Of a DNA stretch of 39,979 nucleotides, positions 1-8,166 are shown one piece after another (the stretch's first letter is position 1; every line of letters starts with the position of its first letter). Both the position numbers and the translations under genes were made by a program. The notes beneath the pieces are model-generated. The model searched no databases. It was not told the DNA's origin and was given only the letters and a program-made list of their open reading frames with translations. This stretch comes from an uncultured Alphaproteobacteria bacterium (lineage in GTDB: Bacteria > Pseudomonadota > Alphaproteobacteria > HIMB59 > GCA-002718135). The stretch covers positions 1 to 39,979 of the forward strand of contig CACHSZ010000007.1 in assembly GCA_902582755.1 (NCBI GenBank), in the 5' to 3' direction.

Positions 1-1101
1 AAATATTTGATAATATTTTTTACAGTTATTTTTACGGCTTTAGGCTACTTTTATAATTATGATAAGGCAGGTAAATTAGAAATGACATTACCTATTAATG
101 AAATTTCAAAAAGTCAACAAAGTAAGCTTTCTAGTATAAATCTTTTAGACTTAGATTATAGGGCATCATTTAATTATGAAGTAGGCGTTCTTGAAAAGCC
201 GATCTATTCTGTCAAAGAGAATATACTTAATTTGACTTCATCTCATTTAATTGAAGAGTTTTACAAAGAATTTTATAATTTCAATATTCTTCGTGCTTCT
301 ATTAAAGAAAATAATAATTCAATTTCTGAGGAAGATATTATTTTAAAATTAAATAAATATAAATTAATTAGAGAAATCGAAGGTGGTAATAGAAAAAGTT
401 ATTATTTTACTGTATATACAGATGAACAAAACTACAATTATGATAAAAATTTTCTTATTAATTTAATTAAAGATCTTAATACTCAAGTAAAGTTAAATAT
501 TATTGATGAAATAAATAATTTTAAAAACTCAATTTCGTTTACAGAATCAATAAGAAAAAATCTCTTGTTATTAGAAATTAAGGAAAATATAAAAAATCAT
601 AAAATTAATATTAAATCTAAACTACAGGAATTTATTTATCTTGTTTATCTTAGAAATAATCTTAATATTGATGTTAACAATGAATTGATAGCATTACTAA
701 AAGATAAAAATTTAAGTATATTTATTAATTATCTTAATGAAATTTACTTAAATAAAAAAAATTTGACAAATATTGATATTAATAAAATTTATAACAATAG
801 CATTATTGAAGATAATTTAATTCAAACAACAGAATTATCAAATTTGAGATCTGAACTAAACTATTTAAATAACTATAATTTTATTGAAATAGTTGATAAA
901 TCAATTGAAAATTCCGGATTGTCTACAGATAGTTTTAACACGATACAATATGATTTATCTCTAATTGAAATAAGAGATACTAAATCAATACTTGAAAATT
1001 ATTATGTATTTTCATTATTTGGTTTTTGTATTTCTTCAATAATATTGTTGATTTTATCTGGGTATAGAAGAAATCGAGAGTTAGTACTCAAAAACAAATA
1101 G
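1..1101 (+). CDS. Wzz-like polysaccharide chain-length determinant (5' end cut)
   Basis: The frame is open from the first base of the window. The earliest start inside it is a TTG at 7, already within the first membrane segment, so the true start is probably upstream. The visible ~366 residues have a hydrophobic N-terminal segment (IIFFTVIFTALGYFY), a long asparagine/lysine-rich extracytoplasmic region with helical stretches, and a second membrane segment near the C-terminus (FSLFGFCISSIILLIL) followed by a short basic tail. This two-membrane-segment topology is that of Wzz/PCP chain-length regulators, and the convergent neighbour is an O-antigen ligase. I see no diagnostic sequence motif, so the assignment rests on topology and context. 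Its last 100 bp overlap the 3' end of the ligase gene on the other strand. A generic membrane-anchored coiled-coil protein is the alternative. Confidence 0.55.
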   Translation, partial: KYLIIFFTVIFTALGYFYNYDKAGKLEMTLPINEISKSQQSKLSSINLLDLDYRASFNYEVGVLEKPIYSVKENILNLTSSHLIEEFYKEFYNFNILRASIKENNNSISEEDIILKLNKYKLIREIEGGNRKSYYFTVYTDEQNYNYDKNFLINLIKDLNTQVKLNIIDEINNFKNSISFTESIRKNLLLLEIKENIKNHKINIKSKLQEFIYLVYLRNNLNIDVNNELIALLKDKNLSIFINYLNEIYLNKKNLTNIDINKIYNNSIIEDNLIQTTELSNLRSELNYLNNYNFIEIVDKSIENSGLSTDSFNTIQYDLSLIEIRDTKSILENYYVFSLFGFCISSIILLILSGYRRNRELVLKNK

Positions 1102-2387
1102 AAGCCTAATGGTAGATAATACACAGAATTTAACCAACTTCCAAAAAAGTTTCCAGAAGGAGCAATAGGCCATAAAGTTATAAAAAAAGATATCAGTAAC
1201 AATGCTAATCTTGGATCCATGAAATTCTTTTTTTTAAAATTAACATAAATAAATTGCTTAAATAGTTGATACGAAATTATTAAAAAAATAATTAAAACAG
1301 GTACAGCTCCAATTAAACCTGTTTCTGCTAACAGTTGCACATAAGTATGATGTGGATGGGTGCTACATGCACATCCTGTTACATCACATTGTTTACTTGG
1401 ATTAATAAAAAAAATATCATATTTTTCTGCCTTACATAATTTTCTAAACATTTTTGGACCTTGTCCAAGTAATGGAGAATCTAAAAATATAAGATATGCA
1501 CTGTCATAATGGAGTTGGTGTGCTGGAGAAAAAGCAACAAATTTATTATTAAATTCTTCGGGTTCATAATTTTCACTATTAATAACCCCGGATTGTTGAA
1601 GAGTAAAATCAATCATTCTCTCTTTAATTGAATTGTTACTAATTGAAATAACAAAAATAGCTAATAAACTGATTCCAAAAGTAATAATTCTTAGTAATCT
1701 GAAGTAGGGTACAGTTAATATAATACCTACTGTAATTAAAAGTAAAAAAAGAAAAGCTGTTCTTTCACCCGTCAAATAAATTAAAATATCAATGACGATT
1801 AAAAGAAAACAGAAAAAAATAAAAATAATTTTTTTGATATTATCTTTATTTAAAAAAAGGATTAAAAAAAAACATAATGGTAGTAGTCTAGATAAGTATG
1901 ATCCTAGAATTAACTCATCTCTAAAAAAACTACTTATTCTTATTGGATCATATTTTTCCCAACCAAAAATGTTATAGCCAAATATATATTGAAAGTAACC
2001 ATCTATTACTAATACTATAAAACAAATCCACAAAGAATAACCAAACCAATTAATTAATTTTGATTTTTTTCCTAAAAAATACGCTAATCCAATTGCAAAT
2101 AATAAAAACCGTACATAAAATAATGATGAGCCTAATGAGAATAAAGGATTAGTACTAATTAATGAATTAATTATTAAGTAAATTGAAAAAATTATTATAA
2201 AAATTGATATTTTGTTCAAAAAAATTTTTTTAACTGATTTTGAAAACGGAAATAAAATTAATGTATAGATTGCAATGATAGATGTAATCATATTAACAAA
2301 TAAGGGCCCAACGATTAATGCTACAGGAAAAGCTAATATTAATAATATCATAGAATTTTCAAGATATTTAGAAAATGAAATATTCAT
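1002..2387 (-). CDS. waaL: O-antigen ligase / Wzy-C family membrane protein
   Basis: A 461-residue integral membrane protein with about ten to twelve hydrophobic segments. It has a large periplasmic loop between the late segments (roughly residues 252-350), as in the Wzy_C/O-antigen ligase family. A conserved-type arginine lies in LTGERTAF (about 206-211), and a histidine motif HPHHTYVQLLAETG (344-357) sits at the end of the loop just before the next membrane helix. Both are typical of ligases that move undecaprenyl-linked glycan to lipid A core. A small cysteine group (C334, C339, C341) precedes the histidines. The start codon overlaps the stop of the WecA-like gene by 4 bp, so the two are translated together. 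The last 100 bp overlap the Wzz-like gene convergently. An O-antigen polymerase (Wzy) is the main alternative. Confidence 0.75.
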   Translation of the reverse strand: MNISFSKYLENSMILLILAFPVALIVGPLFVNMITSIIAIYTLILFPFSKSVKKIFLNKISIFIIIFSIYLIINSLISTNPLFSLGSSLFYVRFLLFAIGLAYFLGKKSKLINWFGYSLWICFIVLVIDGYFQYIFGYNIFGWEKYDPIRISSFFRDELILGSYLSRLLPLCFFLILFLNKDNIKKIIFIFFCFLLIVIDILIYLTGERTAFLFLLLITVGIILTVPYFRLLRIITFGISLLAIFVISISNNSIKERMIDFTLQQSGVINSENYEPEEFNNKFVAFSPAHQLHYDSAYLIFLDSPLLGQGPKMFRKLCKAEKYDIFFINPSKQCDVTGCACSTHPHHTYVQLLAETGLIGAVPVLIIFLIISYQLFKQFIYVNFKKKNFMDPRLALLLISFFITLWPIAPSGNFFGSWLNSVYYLPLGFYLFLSTNSRFLLYPDKINNIIEEIQKPNNENT

Positions 2388-3367
2388 CTAAATTTCCAAA
2401 TAAAAAAAGAATATGTAAATAATGAAAGTAATAAAGCTAAATTTACATTTAAATTAAGACCGACATAAGCTAGAAAAATATATGTAATTACTAGATAAAA
2501 AATCCACTCACTTTTTTTTCTTTTAAGAAAAACAATATGATGAAAATGATTTAAATCACCAATAAATGGATTTTTTTTCTTATATATTCTTTCAACAAAT
2601 AATCTAGTCATATCAATTGCAGGTAAAAAACATAACAAGACTATTACTTCAGAGCTAAAATCTTTTGGGTTATATGAATGAGTTCTAATTAACAAAAATG
2701 AAATTATAAAACTTATTGCAGAAGAACCATTATTTCCTAAAAAAATATTGTTATTTATATTTTGTATAAATACTATTATTAAAGCAAATAAAAATACAAA
2801 ACTAAATATTTCTGGATTCATTATTGATATTACAGCAGTTATTAAAATTGAGTAACTCAATAAGGATCCATTAATACCATCAAGCATATTAAGAGAATTC
2901 TGTAAAAATATAAAACAAAAAATTGTAAAAAAAATTGCAAAATAATTTAAAGAAAAAAAGTTATTAATATTTTCAATATAAAAAATTTCAATTATAAAAT
3001 CACTATTTAGTATTAAAAAAAAATAAGTTGATAAAGCAAATAGTAAAATTCTTATTATTGGTTTAATATTTAAATAATCATCAATTAATCCAACAATAAA
3101 AAAAGATAATACAAATATAAATATACTAGTATTGAAATAGTCAAAATTATAAAATTGATTTAAAATGAGATACAATAAAAGAAATAAAATTATTATAAAT
3201 CCTCCATTTTTTGGAGTAGATTTTTTATGAATTTTAAGAGAATTATCCTCTGGTTTATCTAATATTTTAATCAAATTCCCAAAGTAAAATGGTTTAATTA
3301 AGATAAATATTAAACTGGAAGCAATGATTACAAATAGAGCTGTATTTGCAAAAATATATGAATCCAT
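2384..3367 (-). CDS. WecA/MraY-family undecaprenyl-phosphate sugar-phosphate transferase
   Basis: A 327-residue polytopic membrane protein of the glycosyltransferase 4 (WecA/MraY/TagO) family. These enzymes attach the first sugar-1-phosphate of a surface glycan to undecaprenyl phosphate at the inner membrane. Family landmarks are all present: STPKNGG (50-56), the metal-binding Asp pair in GLIDD (93-97), NMLDGINGS (160-168), FLGNNGS (209-215) and the cytoplasmic HFHH histidines (274-277). About ten hydrophobic segments surround these loops. It is the first gene of a minus-strand pair, with the ligase start overlapping its stop by 4 bp. It is divergent from the family 2 glycosyltransferase across a 36-bp gap. 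The sugar specificity cannot be read from the sequence. Confidence 0.85.
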   Translation of the reverse strand: MDSYIFANTALFVIIASSLIFILIKPFYFGNLIKILDKPEDNSLKIHKKSTPKNGGFIIILFLLLYLILNQFYNFDYFNTSIFIFVLSFFIVGLIDDYLNIKPIIRILLFALSTYFFLILNSDFIIEIFYIENINNFFSLNYFAIFFTIFCFIFLQNSLNMLDGINGSLLSYSILITAVISIMNPEIFSFVFLFALIIVFIQNINNNIFLGNNGSSAISFIISFLLIRTHSYNPKDFSSEVIVLLCFLPAIDMTRLFVERIYKKKNPFIGDLNHFHHIVFLKRKKSEWIFYLVITYIFLAYVGLNLNVNLALLLSLFTYSFFIWKFR

Positions 3368-3389
3368 AGTAAGTTAATATAGTAGAATA

Positions 3390-3395
3390 TATAAT
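3390..3395 (+). promoter_or_regulatory. Putative -10 box for the glycosyltransferase gene
   Basis: A perfect TATAAT ends 8 bases before the ATG at 3404, in the 36-bp gap between divergent genes. The -35 position holds only a weak match (TAGTAA at 3367-3372). Transcription would start about at the start codon, implying a leaderless or near-leaderless mRNA. In AT-rich DNA such a hexamer can arise by chance. Confidence 0.4.
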
Positions 3396-3403
3396 AAACA
3401 ATT

Positions 3404-4096
3404 ATGAATAATTTTACACTCATTATTCCAATTTATAATGAAGAAAAAAACATTTATACTTTATACGAAGAAATAATAAATTCTGAGGCTAAAAAATATA
3501 TAAGTAAGATTATATTTGTTGATGATGCCAGTGAAGATAAAAGTTTAAAAGTATTAAATGAAATATCTAAAAATAATCAATTAGTTAAAATAATCAAAAA
3601 TGAGCAAAATTTAGGACAAAGCAGGAGTATATTTTCAGCAATTCTTGAGGCAAATACCAAATATGTCTTAACAATTGATGGAGATGGTCAAAATGATCCC
3701 AAGGATATATCTAAACTAATAAATTGTTATTTAAATAATCGATCTTACAATCTTATAGCTGGTATAAGGCACAACAGAAAAGATAATTTTATAAAAAAAA
3801 TTACCTCTAAAATAGCTAATTTGATAAGAAAATTTTATTTAAATGATGATTGTATTGATACTGGCTGTGCATTAAAGTTATTCGAGAGAGATGTTATTAT
3901 TAATTTCCCCTTTTTTAATGGTATACATAGATTTTTACCTGCAATATATAAAGGGTTGAACAAAAATTGTTGTTTTATAAATGTTAATCATAGATACAGA
4001 AAATTTGGAAAATCAAAATATGGAACTGTTTCTAGACTAGTTTTCGGAATTAGAGATATGATCAAAGTTAAAAAATTAATTAAAAATAATAAATAA
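3404..4096 (+). CDS. Family 2 glycosyltransferase (dolichol-phosphate-mannose synthase type)
   Basis: A 230-residue GT-A fold enzyme that probably moves a sugar from a nucleotide donor to polyprenyl phosphate at the cytoplasmic face. It starts with the family signature LIIPIYNEEKN, followed by the nucleotide-binding IIFVDDASEDKS, the NLGQSRS loop and the metal-binding region LTIDGDGQNDP. The second-domain aspartate lies in DTGCALK. Unlike GtrB or ArnC it has no C-terminal pair of membrane helices, so it resembles the soluble DPM1 form. It is followed 3 bp later by the lipid-A N-terminal-domain membrane protein, a common pairing in lipid A or undecaprenyl-sugar modification loci. Donor and acceptor are not known. 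Confidence 0.85.
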   Translation: MNNFTLIIPIYNEEKNIYTLYEEIINSEAKKYISKIIFVDDASEDKSLKVLNEISKNNQLVKIIKNEQNLGQSRSIFSAILEANTKYVLTIDGDGQNDPKDISKLINCYLNNRSYNLIAGIRHNRKDNFIKKITSKIANLIRKFYLNDDCIDTGCALKLFERDVIINFPFFNGIHRFLPAIYKGLNKNCCFINVNHRYRKFGKSKYGTVSRLVFGIRDMIKVKKLIKNNK

Positions 4097-4099
4097 ATT

Positions 4100-4396
4100 A
4101 TGTTTAATTATTTTTTAAATTTAACTTTATATGAGCTAATTTTTTTAATTATAGGTTTCCTAGGTCAAGGATTGTTTGCCTCAAGATTTATTGTTCAATG
4201 GATTTATTCAGAGAAAGAGGGAAAAAGTACCATACCAGTTGTGTTTTGGTACTTAAGTATAATGGGTGGTATTGGTCTTTTAATTTATGCTATTTCAAGA
4301 AAAGATCCTGTGATAATATTAGGTCAATCATTTGGAATATTTATATATTTAAGAAATTTAATTTTGATTTATAGGAATACTGATGAAAAAAATTGA
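4100..4396 (+). CDS. Lipid-A-disaccharide synthase N-terminal-domain (LABN) membrane protein
   Basis: A 98-residue membrane protein made up wholly of the LABN domain (PF07578 type). The recognisable core is GQGLFASRFIVQWIYSEKEG (23-42), followed by PVVFWYLSIMGG and the last membrane segment around ILGQSFGIFIYLRN. There are three hydrophobic segments. Proteins of this kind usually sit beside DPM-like glycosyltransferases in lipid A or carrier-lipid sugar modification operons, as here, although their molecular role is not settled. The gene lies 3 bp after the glycosyltransferase, and its end overlaps the start of the methylmalonate-semialdehyde dehydrogenase gene by 14 bp. Confidence 0.85.
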   Translation: MFNYFLNLTLYELIFLIIGFLGQGLFASRFIVQWIYSEKEGKSTIPVVFWYLSIMGGIGLLIYAISRKDPVIILGQSFGIFIYLRNLILIYRNTDEKN

Positions 4397-5873
4397 TAAT
4401 TACACAGATGGAAAAATTGTAAAAGGTAGCTCATCAAACTATATTCCTGTTCATAACCCTGCCACAGGTGAAATTATTTCTGAAGTAATACAATCTGATA
4501 CCAAAGATTTTGAAAATACAGTTACTTCTTCAGTGAAAGCTTTTGAAAATTGGTCGCAAGTTACACCATTAAAAAGATCAAGAATTATTTCAAAATATAA
4601 AGAATTAATTGAAAAAGATATAGAGAGCTTAGCTAAATTAGTTTCATTGGAACATGGAAAAACACTAGATGACGCAAAAGGGTCGGTGACTAGAGGTTTA
4701 GAGGTTGTTGAATTTGCTTGTGGTATTCCTCACTTATTAAAGGGTGAATTTTCTCAAAACGTAGGTACTGACATTGATTCCTGGTCAGTAAGACAACCTT
4801 TAGGTGTAACTGCTGGAATTACACCTTTTAATTTTCCCGCAATGGTTCCTATGTGGATGTATCCTATATCAATTGCATGTGGAAACTCATTTATACTAAA
4901 ACCTTCTGAGAAAGATCCTTCATGTAGTTTAAGATTAGCTGAGTTATTTTCTGAAGCCGGTCTTCCTGATGGTGTTTTCAATGTTCTTAATGGTGATAAA
5001 AATTCAGTTAATTTGATACTATCCGACAAAAGAATACATTCAATAAGTTTTGTTGGCTCAACTCCAGTAGCAAAATATATTTATGAAACTGCTGCAAAAA
5101 ATGGAAAAAGAGTTCAGGCATTAGGAGGGGCTAAAAATCATCTAGTTGTTATGCCTGATGCTAACTTAGATCAAGCTGTTGATGGAATCATGGGAGCTGC
5201 CTATGGATCTGCAGGTGAAAGATGTATGGCAGTTTCTGTTGCTGTCGCTGTTGGTGAAATTGCCGATAAAATGATAGAAAATATAAGTAACAAGGCAGAA
5301 AGTCTTAAAGTAGCACCATGGACTGACTCATCTGCACAAATGGGACCTGTAATATCAAAAGAACATAAAGAAAAAATAGAAAACTATATTGACTTGGGAG
5401 TAAAAGAAGGTGCTAAGCTAGTTCTTGATGGTAGAAATTTAAAAATTCAAGGATATGAAAATGGTTATTTTGTTGGCCCAACATTATTTGATAAAGTTAC
5501 TAAGGGTATGAAAATTTATAAAGAAGAAATTTTTGGGCCAGTTTTATCTGTAGTAAGAGCTAATAATTATGATGAGGCATTAAAATTAGTTAACGATCAT
5601 GCATTTGGTAATGGAACTAGTATTTATACTTCTGATGGAGAACTATCGAGACATTTTACAACCAATTGTAAAATTGGAATGGTAGGTGTTAATGTGCCTA
5701 TTCCTGTTCCTATGGCTTTTCATAGCTTTGGAGGTTGGAAACAATCTTTATTTGGTGATCATTCTATGCATGGAGTAGAAGGTGTTAGATTTTTTACAAA
5801 GTTAAAAACTGTTACTTCAAGATGGCCTAAAAGCATAGCAAAAGGTCCAGAATTTAAGATGCCTACAAACTAG
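4383..5873 (+). CDS. mmsA: Methylmalonate-semialdehyde dehydrogenase (CoA-acylating)
   Basis: A 496-residue aldehyde dehydrogenase superfamily protein of the length usual for MmsA/IolA. These enzymes convert methylmalonate or malonate semialdehyde plus CoA and NAD+ to propionyl- or acetyl-CoA, CO2 and NADH in valine, beta-alanine and inositol breakdown. The catalytic cysteine is in GSAGERCMAVSV (Cys281). The general-base glutamate of ordinary aldehyde dehydrogenases is replaced in QALGGAKNH (about 245-252), the hallmark of the CoA-acylating MMSDH branch. ITPFNFP (146-152) and SFVGSTPV form the cofactor site. Its first 14 bp overlap the LABN gene, so a central catabolic enzyme is coupled to surface-glycan genes. 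The UDP-sugar epimerase starts 3 bp after its stop. Confidence 0.93.
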   Translation: MKKIDNYTDGKIVKGSSSNYIPVHNPATGEIISEVIQSDTKDFENTVTSSVKAFENWSQVTPLKRSRIISKYKELIEKDIESLAKLVSLEHGKTLDDAKGSVTRGLEVVEFACGIPHLLKGEFSQNVGTDIDSWSVRQPLGVTAGITPFNFPAMVPMWMYPISIACGNSFILKPSEKDPSCSLRLAELFSEAGLPDGVFNVLNGDKNSVNLILSDKRIHSISFVGSTPVAKYIYETAAKNGKRVQALGGAKNHLVVMPDANLDQAVDGIMGAAYGSAGERCMAVSVAVAVGEIADKMIENISNKAESLKVAPWTDSSAQMGPVISKEHKEKIENYIDLGVKEGAKLVLDGRNLKIQGYENGYFVGPTLFDKVTKGMKIYKEEIFGPVLSVVRANNYDEALKLVNDHAFGNGTSIYTSDGELSRHFTTNCKIGMVGVNVPIPVPMAFHSFGGWKQSLFGDHSMHGVEGVRFFTKLKTVTSRWPKSIAKGPEFKMPTN

Positions 5874-5876
5874 TTA

Positions 5877-6845
5877 ATGAAAATTTTAGTTACTGGAGCT
5901 GCTGGTTTTATTGGTTATCATTTAATAAAGAAAATTTTAAATAAAAATAAAAAAGTTATTGGAATAGATAATATCAATAGCTACTACGATACAAATTTAA
6001 AAAAAGATAGAATTAATAATTTAAAAAAATATAAAAATTTTTCTTTTTTTAAAATTGATTTGTCTAATTACAAAAAACTAAATGATATTGTAAAAAAAAA
6101 TAAAATTAATATTATAATACATTTAGCAGCTCAAGCAGGAGTAAGATATTCAATAAAATATCCTCGAACTTACTTCAAAAGTAATCTAGAGGGTTTTTTC
6201 AACATACTTGAAATATCTAAAGATAATAAAGTCAAACATCTCATTTATGCTTCTACAAGTTCTGTCTATGGAGATTCAAAAAAATTTCCATTAAATGAAA
6301 ATGATAGAACAGATCAACCTCTATCATTTTATGCTGCTACAAAAAAATCAAATGAAGTTATGGCTCATTCGTATTCACATATTTATAAACTACCTTGTAC
6401 AGGAGTAAGGTTTTTTACAGTTTATGGACCTTTTGGACGTCCTGATATGGCATTATTTAAATTTACAAAAAATATTATAAATAATCATTCAATAGAATTG
6501 TTTAATAATGGGAAACATTTAAGAGATTTCACATATGTTGATGATATAGTCGATGGCATTTATTCATTAATTAACAAACAGTCAAAAAAAACCATACCCT
6601 ATGAAATTTTCAATATTGGGAATGGAACACCTAAAAAACTATTAGATTATTTAAAATATATTGAAAAAAGTCTGAATAAAAAATCTAAAACTAAAAGATT
6701 ACCATTACAAGTTGGGGATGTTGTAAAAACTCATTCTAATATAAATAAATTAAGAAAATATACTGGTTATAGACCTAAAACTAATATTAAAATTGGAATA
6801 GAGAAATTTATTGAGTGGTATAAAGATTATTACAAAATAAATTAA
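5877..6845 (+). CDS. UDP-glucuronate 4-epimerase-like NAD-dependent epimerase
   Basis: A 322-residue extended short-chain dehydrogenase. The Rossmann motif is TGAAGFIG (6-13), the catalytic Tyr-Lys pair is YAATK (152-156) and the catalytic serine/threonine region is ASTSSVYG (125-132). The stretch AAQAGVRYSI (84-93) and the later VRFFTVYGPFGRPDMA are typical of UDP-glucuronate 4-epimerases, which make UDP-galacturonate for surface polysaccharides. That fits the LPS genes upstream. It begins 3 bp after mmsA. Its stop overlaps the stop of the convergent PLP-enzyme gene by 4 bp, so no terminator fits between them. The exact sugar nucleotide could differ (for example UDP-glucose 4-epimerase), but the family is clear. 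Confidence 0.85.
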   Translation: MKILVTGAAGFIGYHLIKKILNKNKKVIGIDNINSYYDTNLKKDRINNLKKYKNFSFFKIDLSNYKKLNDIVKKNKINIIIHLAAQAGVRYSIKYPRTYFKSNLEGFFNILEISKDNKVKHLIYASTSSVYGDSKKFPLNENDRTDQPLSFYAATKKSNEVMAHSYSHIYKLPCTGVRFFTVYGPFGRPDMALFKFTKNIINNHSIELFNNGKHLRDFTYVDDIVDGIYSLINKQSKKTIPYEIFNIGNGTPKKLLDYLKYIEKSLNKKSKTKRLPLQVGDVVKTHSNINKLRKYTGYRPKTNIKIGIEKFIEWYKDYYKIN

Positions 6846-8089
6846 ATTTTTTCTAAGGCTTTAAGTACGTTTTCAGTATCATTATAATTGTTATAATGTG
6901 TCATACTTAATCTTACTACACCATCTTCAGTATCAATACCTAAATACTCTAAGCACCTCCATGCATAAAAATTATCATTTCTAGTAGCAATTTTATATTT
7001 ATGTAATGTATTTGATATTTCTTTAGATGTTTTTTTATTTGAATAAAATGATATTGTTGGAGCTCTATCTTTATTTTCAATCTTATTTTTACCAATTAAA
7101 TTCAAATCCTTTCTTTCATATAAATATTTTAAGATTGGATTAGCAATATTTTCTTCATGTAAGGATATAAGATTATTAATTTTATTGATCTTCTCTAAAG
7201 TACTTAAATTTCTGTTTTTAAAATGATGATTATATAAATTTTCGAAATATTCATATATTCCAATTAATGAAACTAATTCTTCATGATTTGGACCGCCAGG
7301 ATTAATTGTGTATGGATATTGTCCTTTTAAAAATTCATGATTTTGATTTGGTAATTTTTTTAGAATCTCTTCCTTCCCATATAATAATGCTAAATGAGGA
7401 CCATATGTTTTGTATAAACTAAACGTATAAAAATCTACGTCTAATTCTTTAACATTAGGAAATCCGTGTGGTGCATATGAAACACCGTCACCAATAACAA
7501 TTATATTGTTTTTGTGAGCTAAGTCTGAAATATCTTTTAAATTATTTACTGATCCAACAATATTTGAACAATGTGTAACTGCTAAGATTTTAGTTTTTGG
7601 ATTGATTAATTTATCTAAATCAGATATTTTTAATTCATGGTCATCAGAATTAAATTTCCATTCAACAATATTTGCACCATACTCTTTTAATCTTCTCCAA
7701 GGGCTTATATTTGCTTCATGATCCTGATTTGTAACGATTACCTCGTCACCAGGATTAATAATATTTTTTAAAGCATTAGATAGTACATATAAGTTTATTG
7801 AAGTTGATCCTCCAATAAGAATTTCATTACTTTTTGCATTTATCATGTTTGCAAATAAGTGGGTTGCCTTATCCATATTTTCACCGGCAATTTTTGACAT
7901 TGGATATTCAGCATAAGGCTGTACTTTTGTAGATGTCATAAATTCAGTTAATTTATCAATCACATTCTTTGGAACATAACTTCCTCCTGCATTTTCAAAA
8001 AAAGACCAGTCTTTAGAAAGAGGATCTTTGAATGCTGGAAACTGCGATCTTACAAAATCTATATCAAGTTTAATATTTTCTAGTGTCAA
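6842..8089 (-). CDS. Class V aminotransferase-fold PLP enzyme (cysteine desulfurase-like, VC1184 type)
   Basis: A 415-residue fold-type I PLP enzyme. The start FFENAGGSYVP (30-40) and the sequence around the Schiff-base lysine, FSLYKTYGPH (K227), match the cysteine desulfurase-like VC1184 group rather than true SufS/IscS. The PLP-binding aspartate is D201 in GDGVSYAPH, and the substrate/PLP histidine region is QDHEANISPW (122-131). I see no obvious IscS/SufS-type reactive cysteine loop in the expected C-terminal position, so sulfur transfer is doubtful. Selenocysteine-lyase-like or another beta-elimination reaction is possible. It is a single gene, convergent with the epimerase and divergent from an aldehyde dehydrogenase across 77 bp. 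Confidence 0.75.
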   Translation of the reverse strand: MTLENIKLDIDFVRSQFPAFKDPLSKDWSFFENAGGSYVPKNVIDKLTEFMTSTKVQPYAEYPMSKIAGENMDKATHLFANMINAKSNEILIGGSTSINLYVLSNALKNIINPGDEVIVTNQDHEANISPWRRLKEYGANIVEWKFNSDDHELKISDLDKLINPKTKILAVTHCSNIVGSVNNLKDISDLAHKNNIIVIGDGVSYAPHGFPNVKELDVDFYTFSLYKTYGPHLALLYGKEEILKKLPNQNHEFLKGQYPYTINPGGPNHEELVSLIGIYEYFENLYNHHFKNRNLSTLEKINKINNLISLHEENIANPILKYLYERKDLNLIGKNKIENKDRAPTISFYSNKKTSKEISNTLHKYKIATRNDNFYAWRCLEYLGIDTEDGVVRLSMTHYNNYNDTENVLKALEKI

Positions 8090-8140
8090 TTTTTCCTCTT
8101 TTTGTGTAATCTTTTATTCTAATATAGAAAATAATAAATG

Positions 8141-8146
8141 TATAAT
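8141..8146 (+). promoter_or_regulatory. Putative -10 box of the aldehyde dehydrogenase gene
   Basis: A perfect TATAAT, preceded directly by TG, lies 20 bases before the ATG at 8167 in the 77-bp divergent gap. The -35 region is poorly conserved. The predicted leader is about a dozen bases, too short for much beyond a weak ribosome site. Confidence 0.4.
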
Positions 8147-8166
8147 TGTTTTAAATATATTTCATA

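Noticed and set aside
260-6469. Single TTTACAAA words at 260-267, 5793-5800 and 6462-6469 as further ScfR operators
   Set aside because: Each is a lone copy inside a coding region; such words are expected by chance in AT-rich DNA and lack the tandem arrangement.
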